Of a stretch of DNA of 64,000 bases, positions 9,071 to 17,176 are shown one piece after another. The stretch covers positions 3,286,001-3,350,000 of the forward strand of contig JACJXX010000002.1 of NCBI GenBank assembly GCA_020636435.1. The letters are read 5' to 3'. This DNA comes from Lewinellaceae bacterium (GTDB lineage Bacteria; Bacteroidota; Bacteroidia; Chitinophagales; Saprospiraceae). The translations under genes were made by a program, and so were the position numbers. Each line of letters starts with the position of its first letter. The first letter of the stretch is position 1. The notes under the pieces are model-generated. The model searched no databases and was not told the DNA's origin. It was given only the letters and a program-made list of their open reading frames with translations.

Positions 9071-10867
9071 ATGAATAACTTGAAAATCCTTCTTATTATT
9101 ATAATAACGTCTCTTATCAGCCTGGGAGCAGGCTATCTGATCTTTGGCGGTAAAACGGAGGCGCCGCCTGATGAGCACGAAAACCATCAGGCGGCCATAG
9201 AGGTAGCTGCGGAGATCTGGACCTGCTCCATGCACCCTCAGATTCGGCAGAATGAGCCCGGAAACTGCCCTATTTGCGGCATGGAACTCATACCGCTGAG
9301 CGAAGCCTCCTCTTCGGATAACCCCCTGGTCATGGAAATGACTCCGGCGGCGGTAAAATTGGCGAATATCCAGACGATAGCCGTAGGGAATGCCAACGGT
9401 ACCAATACCAAGACGATCTCTCTGACCGGCAAAGTGCAAACGGATGAGCGCCTTGTTGCCAGCCAGGTGGCCCACGTACCAGGCAGGGTCGAGCAACTCT
9501 TTGTCACTTTCACCGGTGAACAAGTTCGCAAGGGGCAAAAACTGGCCACCATATATTCTCCGGAATTGGTTAGTACTCAAAGGGAGCTGATCGAAGCCCT
9601 CAAGTGGAAAGACACTCAGCCTCAATTGCTGGAAGCTGCCCGCAACAAGCTCCGCAACTGGAAAATCTCCGACGCCACCATCGCAGATATAGAAAATTCG
9701 AAAGAAGTGCAGGCCAATATTACGGTTTACGCCGACCAAAGCGGGGTGGTGCTGAAGCGGCGGGTATCTGTAGGGGATTACCTCAAAGAAGGTGGAGTAT
9801 TGTTTGATATTGCCAGGCTGGACCGGGTGTGGGTATTATTCGATGCTTATGAAGAGGACCTTGCCGAAATCGGCTTGGGAGATGTCGTATCTTATACTGT
9901 TCCCTCCATACCCGGGCGCACCTTCAGCGCGCGGATTTCATTTATTGACCCAGTCATCAACCCTCAAACCCGGATAGCTTCCCTTCGGGCGGAGGTGGCT
10001 AACCCCGGTGGTCTGCTGAAGCCGGAAATGTTCGTCAGGGGAACGGTCAAAGCTGAAAGCGAAGCGGGAAAAGGCGCTTTGTCCATTCCTAAAACAGCCG
10101 TGATGTGGACGGGGCCGCGCTCGGTAGTGTATGTGGAAGTGCCTGGCGCCACCGTCCCTTCTTACGAGTTTCGCGAGGTGACAGTGGGGGATGCTGCCGG
10201 TAGTGATTACATCATTAAAGAGGGGTTGGAAGCAGGCGACCGGGTCGTCGTCAACGGCGCTTTCACGATCGATGCTGCCGCTCAGCTCAACAATATGGCG
10301 AGCATGATGAACCGCAATGTTCGGGAAACCGGAATGGCGGCTGCTGTGCCGGACCATACTGCCCATACTCCGGAAGCGTTCAGCAAGCAGTTGATGAACG
10401 TGGTGGGCCATTACCTGTCTCTGAAGGACGCGCTGGTCGCTTCTAACACCAGCCTGGCCGGGCAGAGCGCCGAAAAATTCCTTATGGCGCTCGAAAAGGT
10501 GGATATGAGCCTCCTAATAGGCGATGCACACCTGTATTGGATGGAAAAACTGGAGCCGCTGAAGGCTCATGGAAATGGCATAAGGGAGAGTGAAGACATT
10601 GAAGAACAGCGAAAGCAGTTTAGTTTCCTTACCAATACGTTGGTGGCAAGCTTAACGGCATTCGGTACCGGCGGAAATACCCTGTACCTACAACACTGCC
10701 CGATGGCCTTTAATAATGAGGGCGCTGATTGGTTGAGTAGGGAGGAGGCGATTCAAAACCCTTATTTCGGAGATAAGATGCTCACCTGTGGCTCGGTCAA
10801 AGAGGCCTTTCCGCTGGAGCGCAAGCCGGCGGCACAGTCGAGCCCGAATCCGTCTCATAATCATTAA
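9071..10867 (+). CDS. cusB: CusB-type periplasmic adaptor with heavy-metal-binding domain
   Basis: Membrane-fusion protein linking pump and outer-membrane channel. ATG 9071 is preferred over GTG 9053. Order: N-terminal membrane anchor (residues 1-25); heavy-metal-binding domain with TCSMHPQI and GNCPICGMEL (about 50-72); HlyD-type barrel-sandwich and beta-barrel (about 95-400; VPGRVEQLFV, GQKLATIYSPEL); and a C-terminal DUF3347-like helical domain (about 430-590) holding HCPMAFNNEGADWLS and LTCGSV. The two Cys/Met/His-rich ends support copper or silver binding, with metal handed to the pump. 598 residues is longer than E. coli CusB (about 407) because of the two added domains, a common arrangement in Bacteroidota. 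Confidence 0.93.
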   Translation: MNNLKILLIIIITSLISLGAGYLIFGGKTEAPPDEHENHQAAIEVAAEIWTCSMHPQIRQNEPGNCPICGMELIPLSEASSSDNPLVMEMTPAAVKLANIQTIAVGNANGTNTKTISLTGKVQTDERLVASQVAHVPGRVEQLFVTFTGEQVRKGQKLATIYSPELVSTQRELIEALKWKDTQPQLLEAARNKLRNWKISDATIADIENSKEVQANITVYADQSGVVLKRRVSVGDYLKEGGVLFDIARLDRVWVLFDAYEEDLAEIGLGDVVSYTVPSIPGRTFSARISFIDPVINPQTRIASLRAEVANPGGLLKPEMFVRGTVKAESEAGKGALSIPKTAVMWTGPRSVVYVEVPGATVPSYEFREVTVGDAAGSDYIIKEGLEAGDRVVVNGAFTIDAAAQLNNMASMMNRNVRETGMAAAVPDHTAHTPEAFSKQLMNVVGHYLSLKDALVASNTSLAGQSAEKFLMALEKVDMSLLIGDAHLYWMEKLEPLKAHGNGIRESEDIEEQRKQFSFLTNTLVASLTAFGTGGNTLYLQHCPMAFNNEGADWLSREEAIQNPYFGDKMLTCGSVKEAFPLERKPAAQSSPNPSHNH

Positions 10868-10868
10868 A

Positions 10869-11114
10869 ATTAAGCATGCAGTTTTTAATTATAATCCTAC
10901 TTCCGGGCAAGCCATCGTGTACTTGCCTGAACTACCCTCTAATACCGGTCTTAATGTAGAATTGACCGATATGTTAGGGAAAAAATACTGGACAAAATTG
11001 GTTGCAGGCAACAGCCTGGAATTAGGCCTGGGCGATTTCCCAAGCGGTATTTACCTGCTTACGCTGTTCAATGAGCAATACTTTGCAACAAAACGGATTG
11101 TGTTAGAAAAATAA
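10869..11114 (+). pseudogene. Orphan type IX secretion C-terminal sorting domain
   Basis: Immediately after the cusB stop a different frame encodes about 78 residues that form a complete T9SS type A sorting domain: YNPTSGQAIVYLP, VELTDMLGKKYW, FPSGIYLLTLF and a basic end TKRIVLEK. No cargo domain precedes it. The frame is open back into cusB, but its translation there is not protein-like, and no ATG lies between the cusB stop and the domain. It is most simply the 3' remnant of a secreted protein gene lost by deletion; the next gene encodes a multicopper oxidase with its own sorting domain, so a duplicated oxidase is a candidate source. Confidence 0.7.
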
Positions 11115-11145
11115 TTGATGAGGTTACTGCTATAAAAATCAAAAT

Positions 11146-13149
11146 ATGAAAAATTATTTAACGCTTATTCTGCTGTTTGCCTTAGAGCTCCAGGCATACG
11201 GCCATGTTGAACTGATCCGGCCGCAAGGGGGGGAGGTTTTCACGGTTGGCGAAGAAGTGCAGGTCGAGTGGAAGGTTATTATTCCTCATGATTTCCAAAA
11301 CTGGGATTTGCTTTTTTCGCCGGACGGCGGCCAAAGCTGGGAGGCCATACAGACGGATATTAGCATTGATGTGCTCACTTACAACTGGACGGTTCCGGAT
11401 GTCGCCACCTCCCAGGGAAGAATACAAATCGTTCAGGACAACAGCAGTATGGATTATGCCGATATCAGTGAGGATTTTACGATACAAGATATCCTGCCTC
11501 CCTCCCAAAACGCCCTGTTCATACCCGGCACCCTGGCAGGTTCGTCTATCAACCTGAATTTACAAAGCGGACAGGTAGGCTTGTACGATGGTTTCCTTAC
11601 CAACACAATCGGGTACAACCAGGATATGCTGGGCCCAACTATTTTGTTGGACAAGGGCCAGGACGTAACGCTGAACGTAGCCAATGAGCTTACTGAAACC
11701 ACTACGCTTCATTGGCATGGCCTCCATGTATCCGCTGAGAACGACGGTGGACCGCATACGCCTATCGAGGCCGGGCAGGTGTGGTCGCCTACTTTTAAGG
11801 TTATGGATAAGGCCGCCACCTATTGGTACCACCCACATTTACATGAGCATACTGAAGAACAGGTTACTATGGGGGCGGCAGGATTCATTATTGTAAGAGA
11901 TAACGAAGAGGCTCAATTAGAGCTGCCCAGGATTTATGGGGTTGACGATTTCCCTATTGTTATTCAGTCCAGGGCTTTCGATGCCGAAAAACAGTTTTTA
12001 ACCAATACGGCTTTGGATGATGTGATCTTGTGCAACGGAACATTAGATGCCTATCTCGATGTGCCTGCCCAGGTGGTTCGCCTGCGCTTGCTCAATGGCT
12101 CGACAGAGCGGGTTTACAACTTGGGCTTTCAAGGCAATCTCAGTTTTTTTCAAATTGCTACTGATGGCGGCTTGCTCAATGCGCCGGTTTCTCTCACCCG
12201 TTTAAGGCTGGCACCGGGGGAAAGAGCAGAGATATTGTTGGATTTGTCAGCACTGCAAGGGTTATCCATAAACCTGTTGAGTTTCAGTTCGGATTTTCCA
12301 GCCGGCATTTATGGCGCCGCCAACCCCAGTGTAATGCCGGTGGGAAGCATCCCCGGGTATGATGGTAATCCTTTAAGCGGCAGTGATTTCGATATCCTCC
12401 AATTAAATGTTGTCGCACCAACAGCAAATCCTGTTACTTCCATCCCTTCAGTACTTATGGCTAACACCCCATATTCAGAGGCCGATGCCCAGGCTATCCG
12501 TAACCTAACCTTCACGCCCACTCAAATGGGCCCTTCCGGAATGGTCAATGGCCCTTTTTTGATCAATGGCGCCGGTTTTGACATAGAGGTGTTCAATTAC
12601 CAAATCCCGCTTAACAATACGGAAATATGGGAGCTAACCAACATGACTGCCATTGCCCACCCTTTCCACATTCACGATGTCCAGTTTTACATTCTGGACA
12701 TTAACGGGAATCCGCCGCCGACCAATATGCAAGGCAGAAAGGATGTGGTGCTGGTCCCACCAATGGGCGGTACCGTGCGCTTCATCACCAAATTTGAAGA
12801 TTTCGCCGATGAGGATACACCATACATGTACCACTGCCACATGCTCAGCCACGAAGATGATGGAATGATGGGGCAGTTTGTGGTATTTGATAATGCGACT
12901 GCTGTTAATGAATATGGGAAAAAAACGATTTCCCTATACCCAAACCCCACCTTTGATGTTGTATCCCTCAGCGGGCTTTCTCTCTCAATCATTGAAATAT
13001 ATAACACCTCCGGCCAGCTGCTTGAAACCAGAAAAGTGGCGGATGGCGAGGAGCAATTTAATCTGGCCAATTACCCTGCCGGAGTTTATTACCTTAATAT
13101 TTCAACAAACGAACATACAAACATGTATCGGATTTTAAAGATGGATTAA
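11146..13149 (+). CDS. Multicopper oxidase exported by type IX secretion
   Basis: A secreted laccase/CueO-like oxidase of 667 residues that would oxidise Cu(I) or organic substrates with O2. Order: signal peptide (1-19); an Ig-like domain of the Ser-Thr-rich surface type (about 20-115; LIRPQGGEVFTVGEEVQVEW); cupredoxin domains; C-terminal sorting domain (about 595-667; YPNPTFDVV, YPAGVYYLNI). The four copper motifs are intact: HWHGLH (189-194), YHPHLHEHT (228-236), HPFHIHDV, and YHCHMLSHEDDGMMG with a Met as T1 axial ligand. It follows the CusABC-like genes, so periplasmic or surface copper detoxification is likely. Export through T9SS would place it on the cell surface or outside. Confidence 0.93.
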   Translation: MKNYLTLILLFALELQAYGHVELIRPQGGEVFTVGEEVQVEWKVIIPHDFQNWDLLFSPDGGQSWEAIQTDISIDVLTYNWTVPDVATSQGRIQIVQDNSSMDYADISEDFTIQDILPPSQNALFIPGTLAGSSINLNLQSGQVGLYDGFLTNTIGYNQDMLGPTILLDKGQDVTLNVANELTETTTLHWHGLHVSAENDGGPHTPIEAGQVWSPTFKVMDKAATYWYHPHLHEHTEEQVTMGAAGFIIVRDNEEAQLELPRIYGVDDFPIVIQSRAFDAEKQFLTNTALDDVILCNGTLDAYLDVPAQVVRLRLLNGSTERVYNLGFQGNLSFFQIATDGGLLNAPVSLTRLRLAPGERAEILLDLSALQGLSINLLSFSSDFPAGIYGAANPSVMPVGSIPGYDGNPLSGSDFDILQLNVVAPTANPVTSIPSVLMANTPYSEADAQAIRNLTFTPTQMGPSGMVNGPFLINGAGFDIEVFNYQIPLNNTEIWELTNMTAIAHPFHIHDVQFYILDINGNPPPTNMQGRKDVVLVPPMGGTVRFITKFEDFADEDTPYMYHCHMLSHEDDGMMGQFVVFDNATAVNEYGKKTISLYPNPTFDVVSLSGLSLSIIEIYNTSGQLLETRKVADGEEQFNLANYPAGVYYLNISTNEHTNMYRILKMD

Positions 13150-13221
13150 AACAGCTGGGAAGAACCCAATCCTATTTGAACCAAAAAATTGAATTAATGA
13201 AGTATTTAACCATCTAAAGTA

Positions 13222-13356
13222 ATGATAAAAAAGTGCTGTCAAACAGATGAAAAGCCGTCAAAGGCAAGGAAAGTATATAATGGAATAGTCAACTTGATGA
13301 TAGCTTTGTTTTTGTTCGGGTTGATCGTTTCAATTTTTATCAATCTATTTCTGTAA
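13222..13356 (+). CDS. Small 44-residue membrane protein with N-terminal CC
   Basis: A short gene starting MIKKCCQTDEKPSK, followed by one hydrophobic helix (LMIALFLFGLIVSIFI), 44 residues. It lies in a 223-base gap between the multicopper oxidase and a metal-binding lipoprotein, in the same direction, ending 16 bases before the next start. The vicinal cysteines at residues 5-6 face the cytoplasm if the basic N-terminus stays inside, making it a candidate small metal ligand or partner of the efflux complex. The size, clean start and stop and position support a real gene; function unknown. Confidence 0.6.
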   Translation: MIKKCCQTDEKPSKARKVYNGIVNLMIALFLFGLIVSIFINLFL

Positions 13357-13372
13357 CTCAAAATTTCAAACC

Positions 13373-13693
13373 ATGAAATCGCTAAAATCAATTGGCGCCC
13401 TGGCTTTGTTGTTCAGCTTAGCCTTATTCGCAGGATCCTGCGGAGGTAATAGTAGCCACGACCATGCGGGCCATGATCATGACCCTACTCAAACCGAAGC
13501 AACTCACGAGGGCCACGATCATGACGCAGCCCATTCCGAAGCCCACCATGGCGAAGGCAAAGAATATACCTCTGCCTATGTTTGCCCCATGCACTGTGAA
13601 GGCAGTGGTAGTGAAGAAGCCGGTACCTGTCCGGTGTGCGGAATGAATTATGTAGCCCAGGCGGAGCATGTCAAGGACGGGCATTCGCATTAA
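13373..13693 (+). CDS. His-rich lipoprotein with heavy-metal-binding domain
   Basis: A 106-residue lipoprotein: signal peptide with lipobox FAGSC (Cys 23), then a His/Asp-rich linker (HDHAGHDHDPTQ, EGHDHDAAHSEAHHGEG), then a YHS-like heavy-metal-binding module, VCPMHCEGSG ... GTCPVCGMNYV. The module is the same type as in the adaptor at 9071. It probably sits in the periplasm, anchored to a membrane, and sequesters Cu/Ag or similar metals or hands them to the exporter. The insertion GSGSEE between the CPMH and CPVCGM halves is a common variant. Confidence 0.85.
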   Translation: MKSLKSIGALALLFSLALFAGSCGGNSSHDHAGHDHDPTQTEATHEGHDHDAAHSEAHHGEGKEYTSAYVCPMHCEGSGSEEAGTCPVCGMNYVAQAEHVKDGHSH

Positions 13694-13718
13694 TTAAAAA
13701 CTAAAGCATTGATTACTA

Positions 13719-13767
13719 CTGGGCTTTGGAGGGTCCGACTTCAAATGGAGATATGTCCAAAGTCCAG
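13719..13767. repeat. Imperfect hairpin between two metal-protein genes
   Basis: CTGGGCTTTGGA (13719-13730) pairs with TCCAAAGTCCAG (13756-13767) at 11 of 12 positions, with a 25-base loop. It lies in the 103-base gap after the His-rich lipoprotein gene. No T-run follows, so a terminator is not certain; it may protect or attenuate the transcript. Confidence 0.35.
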
Positions 13768-13796
13768 ATTGATTAACTATAATACCAATTTAAGTA

Positions 13797-14201
13797 ATGA
13801 AACATTTAAGCTTAATTTTTGGCCTCTGTCTTTTCTTTCTTATGACTTCTCAAATGCAAGCACAGCATGGCCACGGGAGCCATAATCATGACCAAGAAAT
13901 GAAGAGAGGCGATGTGAAACCGGTAAACGGGGTAACTGCTATTTTCATGGTCTATGGGAAATGTGGAATGTGCGAAAAGAGAATAGAAGGGGCTCTTACG
14001 AACGTCGAAGGTGTTCATTCTGCTGATTGGGGCGTGGATACCAAAGTGATGACAATAAAGTACGACGACGAAGCTATTTCACTGGATGAAATTAAAAAGA
14101 AGGTGGCTGCTCTTGGCCACGATACCGATGATTTCCGCGCTGAAAAAGAGGTATACGACGGCCTCCCTGGCTGTTGTCAGTATGACCGCCCAAAAAGTTG
14201 A
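13797..14201 (+). CDS. Periplasmic HMA-domain copper-binding protein
   Basis: A 134-residue exported protein: signal peptide (1-22, ending MQAQ), a short His-rich stretch (HGHGSHNH), then an HMA fold of about 70 residues (FMVYGKCGMCEKRIEGAL ... KKKVAALGHDTDDF). The usual GMTCxxC metal loop appears as GKCGMC, with Cys spacing 3 not 2 or shifted, so affinity may differ. A C-terminal LPGCCQYD adds a vicinal Cys pair. Most HMA proteins are cytosolic chaperones; an exported one is typical of copper loci in Bacteroidota and would act in the periplasm, perhaps delivering metal to the adaptor or sensor. Confidence 0.85.
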   Translation: MKHLSLIFGLCLFFLMTSQMQAQHGHGSHNHDQEMKRGDVKPVNGVTAIFMVYGKCGMCEKRIEGALTNVEGVHSADWGVDTKVMTIKYDDEAISLDEIKKKVAALGHDTDDFRAEKEVYDGLPGCCQYDRPKS

Positions 14202-14239
14202 GTGGGTGAATGTTTTTTGTAACTGATTTTTTAGTGGCA

Positions 14240-14277
14240 TCGCAGGTAAAGAATATTTCCATATTCTTTACCTGCGA
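14240..14277. terminator. Perfect 17-bp hairpin after the HMA gene
   Basis: CGCAGGTAAAGAATAT and its exact complement, each extended by one base to give 17 pairs, surround a TTCC loop. It lies 39 bases after the stop of the HMA gene and about 50 before the Usp gene. No clear T-tract follows, so factor-independent termination is possible but unproved; transcript processing or a binding site are alternatives. Confidence 0.5.
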
Positions 14278-14328
14278 CTTAGATAACCGGAATTATCATT
14301 TAACTCGTAGATCAAAAAATTGATGATC

Positions 14329-15108
14329 ATGAAAAAGATACTCGTGCCAACCGATTTCTCTTCAAGAGCCAACAATGCTGCAGAAATTGCATTAACCATT
14401 GCACAAAAGGCAAATTCACAGATTGACTTCGTTCACATATTAAATAAGGGTGAGGCAGCTACCCTGTCAGTTGAAATTAGCCAATGGACTCATAATGCGG
14501 AAGCGCTCGGGTTAAAAAGCCAATCTTTTCTGATTGAAGGGGGCGGCAGCAAACGTATTATCGAACATGCGCATCAAGGCGCATACGATTTAATTGTTAT
14601 GGGGTCCCATAAAGTGGACGGCGTTAAAGGGCTGGTAGTGAAAACGAATGCTCAAAAGGTTGTGAAAAAGGCATTGGTTCCGGTATTGGTTATTAAAGAG
14701 GGAACGAAGGAATTGAATATTAACAATATTGCCTACGCTTCTAATTTTGAGGAAGATGTACACGATGCCTGGCTAAAAGTCATTGCCATTGCCGACTTAT
14801 TTGAAGCGGACATCCACCTCCTTTATGTCAATGAACCGGAATTCTTCAAAGAAACAGGGTACACGGAAGAAAAAATGCAGGCATTCCTGGAAAAGTGCCC
14901 CAGAGGTACCTGCTCAAAAAATATTTATAACGCCGGATATCCGGAAAGGGGGATACTTCAGTTCGCAGAAGAAAAAAACATGGATCTCATTGCCTTAATT
15001 ACCCACGGACAACGTGGCGGCCTTAGAAAATGGGATACTAGTTTAACCGAATGGATTGTAAAGAGAGGAGATAAACCTGTTTTGAGCGTGAATATTAATG
15101 TCGATTAA
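14329..15108 (+). CDS. Tandem universal stress protein, copy 1
   Basis: Two Usp domains in one chain of about 259 residues. ATG 14329 is preferred (MKKILVPTDFSSRANNA is the family N-terminus); ATG 14323 is also possible. The first domain ends IVMGSHKVDGVKG ... VPVLVIKE; the expected ATP-site pattern G-2x-G-9x-G(S/T) is degenerate (Lys replaces the second Gly), so ATP binding is doubtful. The second domain (about residues 135-259) has ITHGQRGGLRKWDTS. It shares CPRG and an N-terminal FxxDxxxLxxVNEPEF-like layout with the paralogue at 43694. Role in stress survival is known for the family; the specific trigger here is not readable. Confidence 0.88.
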   Translation: MKKILVPTDFSSRANNAAEIALTIAQKANSQIDFVHILNKGEAATLSVEISQWTHNAEALGLKSQSFLIEGGGSKRIIEHAHQGAYDLIVMGSHKVDGVKGLVVKTNAQKVVKKALVPVLVIKEGTKELNINNIAYASNFEEDVHDAWLKVIAIADLFEADIHLLYVNEPEFFKETGYTEEKMQAFLEKCPRGTCSKNIYNAGYPERGILQFAEEKNMDLIALITHGQRGGLRKWDTSLTEWIVKRGDKPVLSVNINVD

Positions 15109-15143
15109 ATTTCAGGACGGCAAATGGTTATTAATTTTCTGAA

Positions 15144-16382
15144 ATGATGTATAAGCCACTATTAAGGACAGTATTGCTTTTTAGCCTTATTTCGTGTCAA
15201 AATAATCCTGATTCCAGCAATGCCGGCGCCATTTCATTTTATGAAATCCCCTCTCCGGTGGTGGAAGGAGGCGAACCGAATCTTTTCGTCTCAGAGGCCG
15301 GGCAGGTTTATCTTTCCTGGGTAGAATACCTGAACGACACCACCGACGCTTTGTTATTTTCCCGGCTGGAAAATGCTCAATGGAGCCAACCGCTGGAGGT
15401 AGCCCGAGGCAGCGATTGGTTCGTCAATTGGGCAGATTTCCCTTCGTTGGTGGCCTATAAAGATGAGGAACAGTCATTGGCCGCACATTGGCTGCAAAAA
15501 AGCGCAACGGGCACGTATGACTATGACGTTCGCATTGCTCAATCTTTTGATGGTGGGAAAACCTGGGGCCCATCTTTTATTCCCCACCGGGACGGCATTG
15601 CCGCCGAGCATGGTTTTGTGAGCATGTTGCCCCTTCCCGATGGAAGAATATTTGCAACCTGGCTGGATGGCAGAAATACAAAAAATGAAGAACACGGAGG
15701 TTCGGAGCATGGACATCAGGGCGCTATGGCTCTTCGGGCCGCCATCTTTGACAAAGAAGGCAACCTTTACGAGGAAACGGAATTAGACGGCCGGGTTTGT
15801 GACTGCTGCCAGACGAGTGCCGCCATGACCGACGAAGGGCTTATCGTAGCCTATCGCGACCGCTCTGAAAATGAAATACGAGACATTGCCATCGTACGGC
15901 AGTCCAATGGAAAATGGATGTCCCCCTCATTGGTTTTTCCGGACAACTGGCAGATCACCGGTTGCCCGGTAAACGGGCCTTCCATAAAGGCGGAGGGTAA
16001 GACAGTGGCCCTTGCCTGGTTCAGCATGCCCGATGAAAAACCTCAGGTAAAAGTTGCCTTTTCAAACAATAGCGGCGCGGCCTTTTCGGCTCCGATCCGG
16101 ATGGATGACGGCAACCCTTTGGGGCGGGTGGATGTCGTGCTGCTTTCTGAAAAAGAGGCTTTGGTGACCTGGTTGGAGGAAACGGAAGATGGTGCAGCTA
16201 TCAAGGCGGCTAAAGTAGGCCCAGAGGGTAAACAAGGGGAAAGCTTTCTAGTGGCCGATTCCGATGCCTCCCGGCAGAGTGGTTTTCCAAGGATGGCAAA
16301 GTATAACGGCCAGGTTGTTTTTGCCTGGACGCATGTGGATAGTGTGACGACAGTAAAAACGGTATTGATAAGGATGAAATAG
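15144..16382 (+). CDS. Sialidase-like BNR-repeat lipoprotein
   Basis: A 412-residue lipoprotein (lipobox SLISC, Cys 18) with a six-bladed propeller pattern. The Asp-box SFDGGKTWG is at about residue 132, and there are further blade-like repeats (VKVAFSNNSGAAFSAP). It has a cysteine cluster RVCDCCQTSAA near residue 218 and HGGSEHGHQG. Catalytic residues of true sialidases (Arg triad, Tyr/Glu) cannot be confirmed, so it is called a propeller protein and not an enzyme. Proteins of this type with the CDCCQ segment occur beside copper genes in Bacteroidota (from memory), which suggests metal binding at the surface or periplasm. Confidence 0.7.
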   Translation: MMYKPLLRTVLLFSLISCQNNPDSSNAGAISFYEIPSPVVEGGEPNLFVSEAGQVYLSWVEYLNDTTDALLFSRLENAQWSQPLEVARGSDWFVNWADFPSLVAYKDEEQSLAAHWLQKSATGTYDYDVRIAQSFDGGKTWGPSFIPHRDGIAAEHGFVSMLPLPDGRIFATWLDGRNTKNEEHGGSEHGHQGAMALRAAIFDKEGNLYEETELDGRVCDCCQTSAAMTDEGLIVAYRDRSENEIRDIAIVRQSNGKWMSPSLVFPDNWQITGCPVNGPSIKAEGKTVALAWFSMPDEKPQVKVAFSNNSGAAFSAPIRMDDGNPLGRVDVVLLSEKEALVTWLEETEDGAAIKAAKVGPEGKQGESFLVADSDASRQSGFPRMAKYNGQVVFAWTHVDSVTTVKTVLIRMK

Positions 16383-16468
16383 AAAGCTGCCCGCGAGAGG
16401 AGGCCGGAAAAAGAGGTTCATAAAGCACTGATTATTAGCCAAAAAAAGGCTCATAGCTCGCCCTTAAG

Positions 16469-16482
16469 ATGACGAAAGTCAT
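16469..16482. promoter_or_regulatory. ATGAC-GAAA-GTCAT dyad, possible regulator site
   Basis: A perfect 5+5 inverted repeat with a 4-base centre, 70 bases before the ATG of HYC copy 2. The shape TGAC-N4-GTCA is like sites bound by Crp/Fnr-family dimers. No second copy was found in the window, so the assignment is weak. Confidence 0.3.
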
Positions 16483-16551
16483 TGATTATGTATGGTTTAA
16501 TTGCTAACTTGCGCTGAGTTGCGTTATTGTTGCGACAACATTTTAGATTAC

Positions 16552-16977
16552 ATGTTCAAAGCTATTATCCATATTGCCGTTGCTTTTTCGGTATTCTTTA
16601 GCTCCGGGGGCTTTTGGGTAAACAGCCACTATTGTGAAGATGAATTCGTAAAAACTAGTTTCTTTTTTAGCTTCGGAAGTTGTTGTGCGAAGGAAGCAGC
16701 CACCCCATGTTCTGATGAGGGCCACAGCAAAGAGGGCCATGAGGAGGAGGAAGGCTGTTGCCATAATGAATCCAGCTATTATAAACTCGACCAGGACCAG
16801 CAAATTCAAATAACCGGAATTGAGGTCACTGAACGTGTGGCCACCTGGAATGCTATAGTTCCGGCTCTCCCTATCAACCTTCCTTCATTTGATAAACATA
16901 CCTTTCCATATCTTCATTACGTTCCACCGCTGATAGTATATGATCTTCAGGTGCGGTTGCAGTCCTTTTTGTGTTAG
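16552..16977 (+). CDS. HYC_CC_PP family protein, copy 2
   Basis: Paralogue of the gene at 3502. ATG 16552 (MFKAIIHIAVAFSVFF) begins a clear signal peptide or anchor. The upstream alternative at 16501 would add a Cys-rich segment that does not fit. Family marks: HYC in VNSHYCEDE, CC in EGCCHNESS, PP in HYVPPLIVYD. It also has SCCAKEAATPC and a His/Glu-rich linker (GHSKEGHEEEE). The 200 bases behind it lead to the HMA-AraC regulator gene. Extracytoplasmic metal binding is inferred from the cysteines and neighbours; the family has no known activity. Confidence 0.8.
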   Translation: MFKAIIHIAVAFSVFFSSGGFWVNSHYCEDEFVKTSFFFSFGSCCAKEAATPCSDEGHSKEGHEEEEGCCHNESSYYKLDQDQQIQITGIEVTERVATWNAIVPALPINLPSFDKHTFPYLHYVPPLIVYDLQVRLQSFLC

Positions 16978-17176
16978 CGTTTTCTTTCCTTTTGTTGAGT
17001 CGCGTCTTTGGGGGTGCCTCATTCCCTATTTAGTTTTGGGCAGAATTTAAGTTCACGGTTTACAGGCAAATCGTTTGTTAGCAGCCTGTTTTCGCTGGAA
17101 TTTCAAAGCGTGAATTTATTCCTTAGCCATTACTTATTCTTAGTATTCGCTAACATCAAAAAACTACCCCTCTAAA

